DNA of 64,000 bases from Maribacter halichondriae (lineage in GTDB: Bacteria; Bacteroidota; Bacteroidia; Flavobacteriales; Flavobacteriaceae). Below are positions 6,583-17,543 of this stretch, piece after piece (positions within the stretch are counted from its first letter, which is position 1; every line of letters starts with the position of its first letter). The notes below the pieces were generated by a model that saw nothing but the letters and a program-made list of their open reading frames with translations, was not told where the DNA came from and did not search any database. The translations under genes were made by a program, and so were the position numbers. The stretch is taken from assembly GCF_027474825.1 (NCBI RefSeq), contig NZ_CP107030.1, positions 1,618,529 to 1,682,528 of the forward strand, read 5' to 3'.

Positions 6583-9500
6583 GTGAAAAAGCACGTGCAA
6601 GACGCACCCTTTAAAATCTACAGTGCATCCGCCGGGTCTGGCAAGACCTATACGCTGGCAAAAGAGTATCTGAAAATAGCCCTATCATCACGAATTGGGT
6701 ACCGTCAGATTTTGGCCATCACTTTTACGAACAAGGCGGTCAATGAGATGAAGTACCGTATTTTGAACAGTCTGTACAACTTTAGCCAGACCTCGGTGCC
6801 AGCGGAAGCGCAAACCATGTTCGATGAAATTTGTACCGAACTTCAAATCGATACCTCAATTTTAAAGCAAAGGGCCGGTCAAACCTTAAAAAGCATACTT
6901 CACAATTATGCTTTTTTTGATGTCTCGACCATTGATAAGTTCACCCATAGACTTATCAGAACTTTTGCACGTGACTTAAAGCTTCCCCAAAATTTTGAAG
7001 TTGTATTGGACACCGACCTGTTAATGGATGAAGCCGTATCAAGGTTGATAGACAAGGCCGGCTCCGATGAAAAATTGACCAGAATATTGATCGACTTTGC
7101 TCTCGAAAAAATTGATGATAGCAAAAGCTGGGATGTCGCCTATGACCTCAACCAAATCGGAAAATTACTCTTCAATGAGAACCACGCGCCCCATATTAAA
7201 AAGTTGGAAGACAAGGGTCTCGATGATTTTTTGGGAATAAGGCGCCATATTCGCTCACGTATCGATGACGCATCAGAGGGGTTGACATCCGATGCGTCCA
7301 AATCCCTTAAGCTCATTGAAGAAAACGGATTGGATTTCAGTGATTTCACTGCCAGTTATTTCCCAAAGTTTATGGTAAAGATTCAAGCCGGTGAATTCAA
7401 CATCGATTTTAACGCTGCTTGGAAGCAAAATTTTGAGACAAAACCCCTGTATAATAAATCATGTGCCGAGGGTACTAAATCTGTTCTTGATGAACTGCAT
7501 CCAGAACTTATTATCCTTTTTAATAAACTAAAAACAGGTCATAGAGAGCTTTCCTTTTTAAATAATGTCTATGGCAACTTGGTTCCATTAACGGTTTTGA
7601 ACGCCATACAACAAGAAGTAAAAGCCATTCAATCGGACCGTGACCAACTTTCGATATCAGAATTCAATACCTTAATTTCCAAAGAAATCAAAGATCAGCC
7701 GGCCCCTTTTATCTATGAACGGCTAGGTGAAAAATATCGGCATTATTTTATTGACGAATTTCAAGATACCTCGGGTATGCAATGGAACAATCTGATGCCT
7801 TTGGTAAGCAATGCTTTGGAAAGCGAAGATGTAAACGGGGAAAGAGGAACTCTATTCTTGGTAGGAGATGCCAAGCAAGCCATTTACCGATGGCGCGGCG
7901 GCAGGGCCGAACAATTTCTGAACTTGGTCAATTCGGCCACCAATCCTTTTGTCGTGCCGCCGACTATAGCACCTTTACCGAAAAATTATCGTAGCTATAG
8001 TGAAATAGTGGCATTCAATAATGATTTCTTTTCAAGTACCAGTCCGTTTTTGAACAATGAAATTTATGAGACCTTATTTATTGAAGGTAATAAACAGGCC
8101 CATACCGAAAAACAAGGCGGTGTCGTCGAAATCACATTTATAGCTCCAAGTGAAGAAAACCCAAAAGATGGCCTTTATTGTACCGAAGTGTTAAAGACAA
8201 TTGAAACGGTACGTAAGAAAAAGTATCGACTCGAGGATATCACGATTCTAGTACGCGATAACAAACATGGTATTTTGTTGGCCGATTTTCTGACCCAAAT
8301 GGGCATTGGGGTAATATCGTCCGATTCGTTATTGATACAGAGCAGCCCCGAAGTTCGCTTTTTAATTGATTTGCTGCATTTCAGCGTACAGCCCGATGAT
8401 TTGGAGAGTAGCTATAGCCTATTGAACTATTTGTCACCCACTGAAAAACAAAAACATGAATTCATTCATAAGAACCTTAGGGAAGTTTCAAAGTTTTTAC
8501 TGAATGAATATCAATTCGATCTTCAAAAGTTTAAAAAGAATTCAGTCTACGATGGGTTGGAATATGCCATTCGGCTTTTTAAATTGGCAAACCATTCAGA
8601 TGCCTACCTTTCTTTTTTCATGGATACCGTTTTTGAAGTAGAACAAAAAGAGGGGGCCGGAGCACGTACATTTTTATCCTATTGGGAGAAGAAAAAAGAC
8701 CGATTGGGCATCATAGCCCCCGAAAATGTGGATGCCGTTCGTATCATGTCTATCCACAAAGCGAAGGGACTCGAATTTCGGATAGTCATTTTTCCCTACG
8801 CCAATGCCTACATTTACAAAGAAATAAATCCAAAATTATGGTTGCCCGTTAATGCTAAGTCCTTTATGGGATTTGATGAGGTCTTATTAAATAAAAAACA
8901 GGAAGTGTTGAATTATGGCCCCGAGGCGGCGGAAATTTATGATGATGAGCAACATCGGCTTGAACTCGACGCCTACAATGTACTTTATGTGGCGCTTACC
9001 AGGGCCATACAAGGGCTTTATATCATAACCGAAAAGGACGTATTAAAAAATGGCGAACCAAAACTGGATTATTATTCAGGGCTTTTTATTCATTATCTTA
9101 AGGAAATTGGGCTGTGGCAGGAAGATAGAAAATCATATTCCTTTGGTTCTTTGGTCGATTTAGAAGGAGTTGGGGCCATCAGCCCGCAAGAACCCATCTC
9201 TTATGGATATTCTTTCAAAGAGCGGCCCAGCTTTAAAATTTTGGCCCAATCTGAAAACCTTTGGGATTCGACAACGGAAAGTGCACGAATACGAGGTAAT
9301 TTAATTCATTATATCTTAGGCTTATTGGAAAGTGTTGAAGATGTGCCCAAGGCCATAATGACTTTGAAAAAAAATGGAGATGTGGCCCCTGACGAGATAG
9401 AATACGTGACGACCAAGATCAATGAAGTTGTAGAACATCCCATACTGGCAAAATATTATGCCAAAAACAATGAAGTGCTGAACGAGCGGGGCATCCTGAC

Positions 9501-9705
9501 TAAGGAAGGTACTTTATTGCGGCCCGACAGAATTATCCTGAACGGAAGATCAGCAACCCTGATCGATTATAAAACAGGAAAGAAAAATCCCAAATACCAT
9601 GAACAACTATACTTCTATTCGGACACGTTGACCGAAATGGGGTATGTTGTAGAAAACAAGATCATTGTATATATTAATGAGACCATAACTCCAGAATTCA
9701 TTTAG
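6583..9705 (+). CDS. UvrD/RecB-type helicase-nuclease (AddA-like)
   Basis: This is a superfamily 1 DNA helicase with a C-terminal nuclease, expected to process double-strand breaks together with the AddB-like protein encoded 2.8 kb downstream. Visible motifs include Walker [17 protein letters not shown], Walker [15 protein letters not shown], motif [19 protein letters not shown], motif [18 protein letters not shown], motif [11 protein letters not shown], and the PD-(D/E)XK nuclease core LRPDRI...[10 protein letters not shown] near the end. The frame is open from a TTG at 6550. The family begins close to [14 protein letters not shown], so the GTG at 6583 is the likelier start. kbl follows after 13 bp. 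Confidence 0.9.
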   Translation: MKKHVQDAPFKIYSASAGSGKTYTLAKEYLKIALSSRIGYRQILAITFTNKAVNEMKYRILNSLYNFSQTSVPAEAQTMFDEICTELQIDTSILKQRAGQTLKSILHNYAFFDVSTIDKFTHRLIRTFARDLKLPQNFEVVLDTDLLMDEAVSRLIDKAGSDEKLTRILIDFALEKIDDSKSWDVAYDLNQIGKLLFNENHAPHIKKLEDKGLDDFLGIRRHIRSRIDDASEGLTSDASKSLKLIEENGLDFSDFTASYFPKFMVKIQAGEFNIDFNAAWKQNFETKPLYNKSCAEGTKSVLDELHPELIILFNKLKTGHRELSFLNNVYGNLVPLTVLNAIQQEVKAIQSDRDQLSISEFNTLISKEIKDQPAPFIYERLGEKYRHYFIDEFQDTSGMQWNNLMPLVSNALESEDVNGERGTLFLVGDAKQAIYRWRGGRAEQFLNLVNSATNPFVVPPTIAPLPKNYRSYSEIVAFNNDFFSSTSPFLNNEIYETLFIEGNKQAHTEKQGGVVEITFIAPSEENPKDGLYCTEVLKTIETVRKKKYRLEDITILVRDNKHGILLADFLTQMGIGVISSDSLLIQSSPEVRFLIDLLHFSVQPDDLESSYSLLNYLSPTEKQKHEFIHKNLREVSKFLLNEYQFDLQKFKKNSVYDGLEYAIRLFKLANHSDAYLSFFMDTVFEVEQKEGAGARTFLSYWEKKKDRLGIIAPENVDAVRIMSIHKAKGLEFRIVIFPYANAYIYKEINPKLWLPVNAKSFMGFDEVLLNKKQEVLNYGPEAAEIYDDEQHRLELDAYNVLYVALTRAIQGLYIITEKDVLKNGEPKLDYYSGLFIHYLKEIGLWQEDRKSYSFGSLVDLEGVGAISPQEPISYGYSFKERPSFKILAQSENLWDSTTESARIRGNLIHYILGLLESVEDVPKAIMTLKKNGDVAPDEIEYVTTKINEVVEHPILAKYYAKNNEVLNERGILTKEGTLLRPDRIILNGRSATLIDYKTGKKNPKYHEQLYFYSDTLTEMGYVVENKIIVYINETITPEFI

Positions 9706-9718
9706 AACCATAAAAACT

Positions 9719-10912
9719 ATGTACGGTAAAATCAAAGAACATTTACAAAACGAGCTGACCGCCATAAAAAATGACGGACTTTACAAATCGGAACGCATCA
9801 TTACCTCCCCACAAGATGCGGTCATCAAAATCTCAACTGGCCAAGAGGTCATTAACTTCTGCGCCAATAATTATCTAGGGCTATCGTCTCACCCTGAAGT
9901 TATCCAAGCGGCCAAAGATACTATGGACACCCATGGCTTTGGCATGTCTTCGGTACGTTTCATTTGCGGCACACAAGACATACACAAAGAGCTGGAACAA
10001 AAAATCGCAGATTTCTACGGTACGGAAGATACCATATTATATGCCGCGGCCTTCGATGCCAATGGCGGCGTTTTTGAACCTTTATTTTCGACCGAAGACG
10101 CCATCATTTCAGATTCGTTGAACCATGCATCGATTATAGACGGGGTTCGCTTGTGCAAGGCTAAAAGATATAGATATGCCAATAGTGATATGGCCGATCT
10201 TGAAAAACAGCTTCAGCAAGCAAATACCGAAGGGGCGCGATTTAAGATCATTGTGACCGACGGTGTCTTTTCTATGGATGGTCTTGTCGCTCCGCTGGAT
10301 GCTATATGTGACTTGGCAGACAAATACGATGCCCTTGTCATGATCGATGAATGCCATGCCACAGGTTTTATAGGGAAAACCGGTAGAGGAACCTTAGAGG
10401 AAAAAGGCGTCATGGGTCGCATCGATATTATTACAGGCACCTTGGGGAAAGCCCTTGGGGGCGCCATGGGCGGTTATACCACTGGAAAGAAGGAGATTAT
10501 AGAAATTCTCCGGCAAAGATCCAGGCCCTATTTATTCTCAAATTCCTTGGCACCGTCAATTGTGGGTGCCTCGATCAAGGTATTTGACATGCTCAAAACG
10601 GACACCTCACTTCGCGACCGCCTTCAAGAAAATACCGAATATTTTAAAAAGGGAATGAAAGAGGCCGGTTTTGATATCATCGATGGCGATTCGGCCATTG
10701 TACCCGTTATGTTGTACGATGCCAAGCTATCGCAGAAAATGGCCGATAGACTTTTGGAAAAAGGAATCTATGTTATCGGATTCTTTTATCCAGTAGTGCC
10801 CAAAGACAAGGCTCGAATACGGGTGCAACTATCGGCAGCTCATAAAACCGAACATTTAGACAAGGCTATCAATGCATTTATCGAAGTCGGAAAAGAACTA
10901 AAAATCGTTTAA
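9719..10912 (+). CDS. kbl: Glycine C-acetyltransferase (2-amino-3-ketobutyrate CoA ligase)
   Basis: Kbl is a PLP enzyme that splits 2-amino-3-ketobutyrate with CoA into glycine and acetyl-CoA in threonine breakdown. The 397-residue length is exact for the family. The Schiff-base lysine is Lys244 in [14 protein letters not shown], and the PLP-contacting segments [12 protein letters not shown] and [15 protein letters not shown] are present. Its usual partner threonine dehydrogenase (tdh) is not in this window. It begins 13 bp after the helicase gene, so the two may be co-transcribed. Confidence 0.95.
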   Translation: MYGKIKEHLQNELTAIKNDGLYKSERIITSPQDAVIKISTGQEVINFCANNYLGLSSHPEVIQAAKDTMDTHGFGMSSVRFICGTQDIHKELEQKIADFYGTEDTILYAAAFDANGGVFEPLFSTEDAIISDSLNHASIIDGVRLCKAKRYRYANSDMADLEKQLQQANTEGARFKIIVTDGVFSMDGLVAPLDAICDLADKYDALVMIDECHATGFIGKTGRGTLEEKGVMGRIDIITGTLGKALGGAMGGYTTGKKEIIEILRQRSRPYLFSNSLAPSIVGASIKVFDMLKTDTSLRDRLQENTEYFKKGMKEAGFDIIDGDSAIVPVMLYDAKLSQKMADRLLEKGIYVIGFFYPVVPKDKARIRVQLSAAHKTEHLDKAINAFIEVGKELKIV

Positions 10913-10960
10913 ACGGCCTATTTGTTCTATGAAATACGTTAAAAAAAATATAAGATTGTT

Positions 10961-10991
10961 TTTGTTAATAATATTTAACAACTTACATTTG
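10961..10991 (+). promoter_or_regulatory. Strong promoter of the OmpA-family gene
   Basis: TTTG at 10961-10964 and TACATTTG at 10984-10991 are separated by exactly 19 bp, a full match to the Bacteroidota consensus, followed by CACC. This fits an abundant outer membrane protein. Confidence 0.8.
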
Positions 10992-11025
10992 CACCTAATA
11001 AACACTTAAACTTAAAATTTTGAAC

Positions 11026-12366
11026 ATGAAACATCTTAGCAAATTATTGGTTGTTGCCTTACTTATGGTGGGCTTTAACAACATACAAGCGCAAGACGAG
11101 AATAACCCTTGGCAAGTTAGTTTTGGAGCCAATGCCATAGACGTATATCCAACTGGGGATGTTAGTTCTTTTGGTAATGAACTTTTTAATGTATCCGATC
11201 ACTGGAACATTCTTCCTTCTATTTCTTATGTTGGCGTTTCCAAGAGCGTAGGCAGTGGTTTTTCTATCGGAGCAAGAGGATCTTTAAACAAGATTAGCAA
11301 ATTAGGCGATGTTGCTGTCGACGATCTTTCGCATTATGCAATAGATGGTACTATTAAATACAACTTTTTGAAAGAAACCGTTGTCGATCCTTTCGTGGAA
11401 ATCGGTGGTGGTTATACTTGGGTAGATGAAATCGGTGCCGGTACCGTAAATGGTGGTGTTGGTGTTAATTTCTGGTTTTCCGATAATCTAGGTCTTACCC
11501 TTCAAATGAACTATAAGCATGCTTTCGAGGATTACGGCGTTAAGCACTGGCAACATTTGGCCGGTATCGCTGTTAAATTTGGTGGAACCGATACCGATGG
11601 TGACGGAATCTACGACAGGGATGATGCTTGTCCAGAAGTAGCTGGTCTAGAAGCTTTCAACGGTTGCCCAGATGCTGATGGCGATGGTATTGAAGATAGC
11701 AAAGATAGCTGTCCTAACGAAGCCGGTTCAAAAGAAATGAACGGTTGCCCAGATGCTGACGGTGACGGTGTTGCCGATAAAGATGATGCTTGTCCTAATG
11801 AAGCTGGTCTTGCCGCTTTAGGCGGATGTCCTGATGCTGACGGTGACGGTGTTGCCGATAAAGATGATGAGTGTCCTAACGAAGCAGGTCCTGCCGAAAA
11901 CAAAGGATGCCCATGGCCAGACAAAGACAGCGATGGTGTATTGGACAAAGATGACCAATGTCCAGATGTTGCTGGTACTGTAGCTAACGCAGGTTGCCCA
12001 GAAGTAACTGAAGAAGTTCAGAAACAATTGAACGACTACGCAAGAACTATCTTGTTTGACACTGGTAAATCAACTATTAAAGCTGAATCTACTTCGGTAA
12101 TGGTAGATATCATTACGATCTTGAAAGAATACCCAACTGCCAAGTTCTCCGTTGATGGTCATACTGACAGTCAGGGTGGTGCTAAGACCAATCAAGCACT
12201 TTCTGAAGCGAGAGCGCTTTCAGTAAAAGATTTCTTGGTAGAAAAAGGAATCGATGAATTCAGATTGTCAGCTGCAGGTTATGGTGAGGATAAGCCAATC
12301 GCACCTAACAACACAAGAGCTGGTAGAGCTCAAAACCGAAGGGTTGAAATCAACTTAGTAAAATAA
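11026..12366 (+). CDS. OmpA-family outer membrane protein with TSP3 repeats
   Basis: The 446-residue protein has a signal peptide ([17 protein letters not shown], cleavage near IQAQ-DEN) and a predicted beta-barrel over about residues 20-185. Five calcium-binding thrombospondin type 3 repeats of the DxDGDGxxDxxDxCP type follow over about 190-325. The C-terminal peptidoglycan-binding OmpA domain contains [18 protein letters not shown] and [11 protein letters not shown]. It should anchor the outer membrane to the cell wall. The ATG at 11026 is used rather than the TTG at 11020. A near-perfect promoter and a strong terminator frame it as a single-gene unit. Confidence 0.94.
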   Translation: MKHLSKLLVVALLMVGFNNIQAQDENNPWQVSFGANAIDVYPTGDVSSFGNELFNVSDHWNILPSISYVGVSKSVGSGFSIGARGSLNKISKLGDVAVDDLSHYAIDGTIKYNFLKETVVDPFVEIGGGYTWVDEIGAGTVNGGVGVNFWFSDNLGLTLQMNYKHAFEDYGVKHWQHLAGIAVKFGGTDTDGDGIYDRDDACPEVAGLEAFNGCPDADGDGIEDSKDSCPNEAGSKEMNGCPDADGDGVADKDDACPNEAGLAALGGCPDADGDGVADKDDECPNEAGPAENKGCPWPDKDSDGVLDKDDQCPDVAGTVANAGCPEVTEEVQKQLNDYARTILFDTGKSTIKAESTSVMVDIITILKEYPTAKFSVDGHTDSQGGAKTNQALSEARALSVKDFLVEKGIDEFRLSAAGYGEDKPIAPNNTRAGRAQNRRVEINLVK

Positions 12367-12387
12367 GATTTTAAAATTCTAGAATAG

Positions 12388-12417
12388 AAAAGCTCCGCAA
12401 ATGCGGAGCTTTTTTTT
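12388..12417 (+). terminator. Intrinsic terminator of the OmpA-family gene
   Basis: AAAGCTCCGCA pairs with TGCGGAGCTTT around a two-base centre and is followed by a run of T. Confidence 0.85.
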
Positions 12418-12483
12418 GCCTTGTCCTCACGAATTCTTAAAGATGCACTTGCCCGTTGCTAGCTTTAATATGTACATTTAAAC

Positions 12484-15231
12484 ATGCAAAGTTTTATCGC
12501 TGAAATTGTCGACGAAGTTCTGAAAAAAGAGGGTTCCATCGAAGACCTGGTCTTTGTGCTTCCCAGCAAACGGGCCGGTACTTTTCTTCGAAATGCAATT
12601 GCGAAAAAGGCTAATAGAACCCTCTACGTTCCAGAAATTTATAGCATCGAAGATTTTGTAGAGAAAGTTTCGGGTCTTGCCTATGCCTCGAACACAAAAC
12701 TTGTATTCGAACTTTACCAAACCTATCTTAAAAATACGTCTGGTGAAAAAGAAAGCTTTTTTTCTTTTTCAAAGTGGGGCCAGACCTTGTTACAAGACTT
12801 TAATGAAATCGATAGGCATCTGGTAGACCCAAAAGCGATATTTGGTAATCTCGCAGCTGTACAAGAGATAGGTCATTGGTCACTACGGACTCAAAAGACC
12901 GAAATGATGGAGAATTACCTTCGTTTTTGGAACAATATCGAAAGTATCTACAATGGTTTTTTGCAAAGTCTGACAACACAAGGCCTTGGTTATCAAGGAT
13001 TGGTCTATAAAAAGGCCTGTGCCAATCTAGAAACCTATCAGACCAACTATGGCAACAAGCATATTTTTATTGGTTTCAATGCCCTTAATGCTGCGGAAAG
13101 TCAACTGATACAGAAAATGTTGGCTTCGTCAAAAGCGGAAATTTATTGGGATATCGATTCCTATTTTTTAACCGACCCGATTCATGATGCCGGATATTTC
13201 ATTCGAGAATACCAAAAAAAATGGCCTTATCTGCGAGCCAACCCACTACAAGGTGTGAGTAACCATTATGAAAAAGAAAAAGACATTCAAATCGTTGGGG
13301 TACCCAAGAACATTTCACAGGCAAAATATGTCGGGCACCTTTTGAAAAATCTATGCGATACAGATAATGAAGTGCTATCAAATGCCGCCTTGGTCCTTGG
13401 CGATGAAAATCTGCTGAATCCCATACTGAATTCCATTCCAGAAGAAATAGAAACGGTGAACATAACGATGGGGTATCCGTTACAAAAAACAATTTTGGCA
13501 GGACTGTTCGACCAGTTTTTTAATCTCTATATCAATGTAGGCCAACAAGGGTGGTACCATCGCAATGTACTAGAATTTCTGTCGCACCCTTATGTACATA
13601 AAATATTGGATGATTCTCAAGAAAATTTCTCCGATCAAATAAGTACGGCCATTAAGAAGAACAATATAACCTACCTAAATGCAAGAAAAATAAATAGTAT
13701 TGCCCAAGAAGAACATCCCTATGTAAAATTATTATTTTTCGACAAGGAGTTTACAACTAAGGACTTTATAAAGAAATGCCTCTGTCTAATTCAGGTTCTC
13801 AAAACAAAATTTTCCGACTCTACCTCAGATTTGGAACTTGGACATCTTTATCGGTTTTATAAAATCTTCAATCAAATATCCGATTTGCTCGAAGACTACG
13901 ATTTCATAACGGATATAAAATCACTTCACAGTTTGTACAGCGAAATTCTAGCCTCCGAGACCCTTGATTTTCAAGGAGACCCGTTGGAAGGACTACAAAT
14001 TATGGGAATGTTGGAAAGCCGCAACCTTGATTTTGAGACCGTCATTATCACTTCGGTAAACGAGGGCATACTTCCTTCCGGAAAATCGAACAATTCTTTT
14101 ATTCCCTTTGATTTAAAAACCTACTTCGGCCTACCTACCTACAAAGAGAAAGATGCAGTTTATACTTACCATTTTTATCGGCTTTTGCAACGTGCCAAGA
14201 ACATTTACATTCTTTACAATACAGAACCTGACGCCTTGGAAGGTGGAGAAAAGAGTAGGTTAATAACCCAAATGTTGACCGATGAAAGAATCTCAAAGAA
14301 TATTCATGAAAAAATTGCAGCTCCTGAAATAAGGCCAATAACGAAAAACTTAGCTGTAGTCTTCAAAGATACCCATGCCTTAGGTTTAATCGAGAAACAC
14401 GCCTCCAATGGTTTTTCTCCTTCCTCTCTGAGTAGTTATATCAGAAATCCTATTGACTTCTATAAACAAAGCCTTTTGGGCATCGAAGACACCTTGACGG
14501 TCGAAGAAACCGTTGCCGCCAATACATTTGGTACCATTGTTCACAATACCCTCGAAGACTTATATACTCCTTTGATAGGAGAACGACTTTCCAAGGAAAA
14601 TCTAATGCCCTTAAAACTCAAAATTAAGGGTTTGGTAAAACATCATTTCGTAAAAAGTTATTTTGAGGGAGACCCGACCAAGGGTAAGAACCTTATTGCA
14701 TACCACGTTATCGTTAGGTATTTGGAAAATTTCATCGATATGGAAATCGAGGAAGCCCAGAACCACAACATCAAAATAATAGGGTTAGAAGAAAAATTAA
14801 AACTTCGATTGGATATTCCAGAAATTGGGTTTCCTACTTATTTAAAGGGGAAACTTGACCGTATCGACGAAAAAGATGGTATTCTACGAATCATTGACTA
14901 CAAAACCGGAAAAGTAGAGCCCAAAAATGTGACCGTTTCAGATTGGGAAGACCTTATTATGGACTATGAGTATAGCAAAGCATTTCAGTTGTTATGCTAC
15001 ACGTTCATGTACCAATCGGAAAACAACACCGATAAAACGCAAGCAGGAATTATTACTTTCAAAAATCTCTACGGAGGATTTCAAAAACTGACTCTCAGAA
15101 ACCTCAACGGCAAAAAGGGAAAATATCACTTGATCGAACCGGAGACTTTACTTCAATTTCAAGGAGTACTTAAAAATTTGGTTTTGGAAATATGTGATAT
15201 CGACATTCCCTTTACCGAGAAAGAGGTTTGA
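12484..15231 (+). CDS. AddB-like PD-(D/E)XK nuclease / helicase-fold protein
   Basis: The 915-residue protein resembles the AddB/RexB partner of AddA-type helicase-nucleases. The N-terminus carries a degenerate helicase region (VFVLPSKRAGTFLRNAI in place of a Walker A). The C-terminus holds a PD-(D/E)XK nuclease domain with TFGTIVHNTLEDLY, LKGKLDRID and ILRIIDYKTGKVEP. It lies on the same strand as the AddA-like gene but is separated from it by kbl and the OmpA-family gene, an unusual layout since addA and addB are normally adjacent. Its stop codon directly abuts the stop of the convergent SDR gene with no bases between. Confidence 0.82.
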   Translation: MQSFIAEIVDEVLKKEGSIEDLVFVLPSKRAGTFLRNAIAKKANRTLYVPEIYSIEDFVEKVSGLAYASNTKLVFELYQTYLKNTSGEKESFFSFSKWGQTLLQDFNEIDRHLVDPKAIFGNLAAVQEIGHWSLRTQKTEMMENYLRFWNNIESIYNGFLQSLTTQGLGYQGLVYKKACANLETYQTNYGNKHIFIGFNALNAAESQLIQKMLASSKAEIYWDIDSYFLTDPIHDAGYFIREYQKKWPYLRANPLQGVSNHYEKEKDIQIVGVPKNISQAKYVGHLLKNLCDTDNEVLSNAALVLGDENLLNPILNSIPEEIETVNITMGYPLQKTILAGLFDQFFNLYINVGQQGWYHRNVLEFLSHPYVHKILDDSQENFSDQISTAIKKNNITYLNARKINSIAQEEHPYVKLLFFDKEFTTKDFIKKCLCLIQVLKTKFSDSTSDLELGHLYRFYKIFNQISDLLEDYDFITDIKSLHSLYSEILASETLDFQGDPLEGLQIMGMLESRNLDFETVIITSVNEGILPSGKSNNSFIPFDLKTYFGLPTYKEKDAVYTYHFYRLLQRAKNIYILYNTEPDALEGGEKSRLITQMLTDERISKNIHEKIAAPEIRPITKNLAVVFKDTHALGLIEKHASNGFSPSSLSSYIRNPIDFYKQSLLGIEDTLTVEETVAANTFGTIVHNTLEDLYTPLIGERLSKENLMPLKLKIKGLVKHHFVKSYFEGDPTKGKNLIAYHVIVRYLENFIDMEIEEAQNHNIKIIGLEEKLKLRLDIPEIGFPTYLKGKLDRIDEKDGILRIIDYKTGKVEPKNVTVSDWEDLIMDYEYSKAFQLLCYTFMYQSENNTDKTQAGIITFKNLYGGFQKLTLRNLNGKKGKYHLIEPETLLQFQGVLKNLVLEICDIDIPFTEKEV

Positions 15232-15942
15232 TTATTTTTTATCCGGCCGACTCGGTCTTACCTCGATTTTGCTGGGCAATGTTCTCGGATGCATTTTTAA
15301 TAGATCCAATACCAATTCCCCAATATCTTCAGGCTGTATTTTCCAAGCATCTTTCTCGTCAGGCTCGTTACCGTTAAAGTGTGTGGCAACAGATCCCGGC
15401 ATAATAGTAGATACTTTGATATCATACTTTCGCAAATCAAGCATGGCGGCCTGCGTAAAACCAACCACCCCAAATTTTGTGGCATTATAGCCCGCACCTG
15501 AAGCGAAAAAATTGGTACCTGCCAAACTGGCCAAGGTCATATAATATCCTTTCGATTTCTTTAGGGCCTCGACGGAAGCTTTCAACGTATGGAATACGCC
15601 ATTGAGGTTGGTGTTAATCATTTGGTGCCACTGTTCATCCGACATTTGATCAATGGGCGCAAAATGGCCCACTCCGGCATTGGCCAAGACCACATCAAGT
15701 TGACCCCAGGTATCCAGTATTTTTTCTATGGCGGCTTTTTCATCCGAAAGCTTCGTGACGTCAGATTCCAAAGCCAATACATTTTGTGAGTCTCCCAAAT
15801 ATTGTGCTGCTTGCTCGGTGGTTTTCAAAGTCCTACCGCTTATTGCCACCCGCATTCCTGCTTTCAACAACTTTTCTGCAACACCGAAGCCTATTCCCTT
15901 TGAGCCCCCGGTGATATAGGCTACTTTATTTTTTAAATCCAT
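15232..15942 (-). CDS. Short-chain dehydrogenase/reductase
   Basis: The 236-residue NAD(P)-dependent oxidoreductase of the classical SDR family has the Rossmann glycine motif TGGSKGIGFG near the N-terminus, the NAGVG segment, and a catalytic Ser-Tyr-Lys set (S in TLASLAG and YNATK). It resembles 3-oxoacyl-ACP reductase-like SDRs, but the substrate is not readable from sequence. It stands alone on the minus strand. Confidence 0.9.
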   Translation of the reverse strand: MDLKNKVAYITGGSKGIGFGVAEKLLKAGMRVAISGRTLKTTEQAAQYLGDSQNVLALESDVTKLSDEKAAIEKILDTWGQLDVVLANAGVGHFAPIDQMSDEQWHQMINTNLNGVFHTLKASVEALKKSKGYYMTLASLAGTNFFASGAGYNATKFGVVGFTQAAMLDLRKYDIKVSTIMPGSVATHFNGNEPDEKDAWKIQPEDIGELVLDLLKMHPRTLPSKIEVRPSRPDKK

Positions 15943-16013
15943 ATTGTATCGTTTTCCATAAATGTAATAGTCTCATATCTCAAAGTCAATCTGAAGATGT
16001 TATTGTTTTGCTA

Positions 16014-16047
16014 AAAACAAAAAACCATCCGTCGTTTGGCGGATGGT
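16014..16047 (-). terminator. Terminator after tRNA-Ala
   Basis: On the minus strand AACCATCCG pairs with CGGATGGTT around an 8-nt loop and is followed by a U-rich run. It begins five bases after the tRNA 3' end. Confidence 0.8.
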
Positions 16048-16051
16048 TCTT

Positions 16052-16126
<75 letters not shown>

Positions 16127-16177
16127 GACTTTGAGAGGGTCAAAGGAAATACTTTTTGAGAACCTATCAAAATGAAA

Positions 16178-16978
16178 TCAATCTTTCTTAACACTGAGCA
16201 CCAATACAGGAATCTTAGAAGAAAATTCCGATTTAGGTATGGTGTTCTTTTCCCAAAGATTTTTAAAGAACCCTCTTTTTCTTCTGAAAACACACAACAA
16301 GTCAGGCTGTTGTGACTGAAAATGTTCCAAAACCCCTAAATAGGTAGTAGGAGCCTCGGTCAATGTCAATTGTGAACTTATATCCATCAAGGCCGTATTG
16401 ATCTTCAAATCATCATCGGAATAACCTGGGGTTTTGACCAATAAGAGATTGACCTTAGCACCGAATTTATTTTTAATGGCGACGAGGGGGTCAAGTATAC
16501 GATTCCGTTTCAAAACGCCTGATTTAAATGCCGTCAATATGGTTTTAAGCGGTTTTAAGGTCGTACCCCTTGGAATTATCAACGTCGGAATATCGGTTCG
16601 CTTGATAATTCTACCCGAGGTATGGCCCAAAAACAATTCTTCGGTAATTTCATTGCTCCGAGGGGCGATGATGATCAAATCGATTCCCAATTCTTTATCG
16701 ATCTGTTTTAGTCCATCGATCAAATCGCCATTATAGGTCGCTACTTTGAGATTTAGTCCTTTCGTATCGACTTTGTCCATAATCTCCTTGACCCGTTCTT
16801 TACTACTTTCTGTTATGGTTTCTTCGGTGTTCTTTAAACTTCTGCCCGCTCCTATGGAAGCCGTGAAAACCTCCATTACATAAATTTGCGCAGAAAATTC
16901 AACGGCAAAATCCACCGCATACTGTAACGTATTATGATTGTCAGGGGAAGTGCCTATGGGAACCAATATATTTTTCAT
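16178..16978 (-). CDS. Universal stress protein, two-domain
   Basis: This 266-residue UspA-family protein begins MKNILVPIGTSPDNHNTL. The first domain ends with an ATP-binding type motif, GHTSGRIIKRTDIPTLIIP; the second, from about residue 145, is degenerate and lacks that loop. Such tandem proteins are common in Bacteroidota and respond to stress by an unknown mechanism. It diverges from the GNAT gene over a 53-bp gap. Confidence 0.9.
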   Translation of the reverse strand: MKNILVPIGTSPDNHNTLQYAVDFAVEFSAQIYVMEVFTASIGAGRSLKNTEETITESSKERVKEIMDKVDTKGLNLKVATYNGDLIDGLKQIDKELGIDLIIIAPRSNEITEELFLGHTSGRIIKRTDIPTLIIPRGTTLKPLKTILTAFKSGVLKRNRILDPLVAIKNKFGAKVNLLLVKTPGYSDDDLKINTALMDISSQLTLTEAPTTYLGVLEHFQSQQPDLLCVFRRKRGFFKNLWEKNTIPKSEFSSKIPVLVLSVKKD

Positions 16979-17031
16979 GACAAGGAATTATAGTTAATAC
17001 TCTAAATTTACAATTAAATTGAAACCGATTC

Positions 17032-17532
17032 ATGATTCGACGTGCAAAGATATCGGAAATTACCGACATTCTTACCATTACCAAGGCCTGTGCGGACTAC
17101 ATGTCTCAAAACGGAATTCTACAATGGAACGAGCATTACCCCTCTAAATTTGCCTTTCAGACCGACATAGAACGCAATGAACTGTTTGTTCTTGAACTGG
17201 AAGGAAAAGTTATCGGTACCATCGTGATTTCGACATTTATGGATGAAGAATATTACCCGATCGAATGGCTGACGAAAAACGACAACAATGTTTATATACA
17301 CAGACTTTCCGTCCATCCGAAGTTTCAGGGTCAGGGATATGCACAAAAATTGATGGATTTTGCCGAAAAACATGCCAAAGAAAAGGGATATACATCGGTG
17401 CGGTTGGATACTTTTAGCCAGAACAAACGAAACCAACGATTTTATGAAAAACGGGGCTATAAAAAATTGGGTGATATATTCTTTCCCAAACAAAGCGAGT
17501 ATCCGTTTCACTGCTATGAACTGGTGTTTTAA
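17032..17532 (+). CDS. GNAT-family N-acetyltransferase
   Basis: The 166-residue acetyl-CoA-dependent acyltransferase has the pyrophosphate-binding loop in LSVHPKFQGQGYAQKLM and the C-terminal RNQRFYEKRGYKKLG of the fold. The acceptor substrate is unknown. The MATE gene begins 11 bp downstream, so the pair is probably co-transcribed. Confidence 0.92.
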   Translation: MIRRAKISEITDILTITKACADYMSQNGILQWNEHYPSKFAFQTDIERNELFVLELEGKVIGTIVISTFMDEEYYPIEWLTKNDNNVYIHRLSVHPKFQGQGYAQKLMDFAEKHAKEKGYTSVRLDTFSQNKRNQRFYEKRGYKKLGDIFFPKQSEYPFHCYELVF

Positions 17533-17543
17533 CCTCATTTGTT

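Noticed and set aside
11610-11948. Ser/Pro-rich open frame opposite the TSP3 repeats
   Set aside because: It is a mirror of the repetitive DxDGDG coding sequence and has no independent evidence.
11585-12000. Tandem DNA repeat or satellite in the OmpA-family gene
   Set aside because: The similarity is due to encoded TSP3 calcium-binding repeats whose third positions vary.
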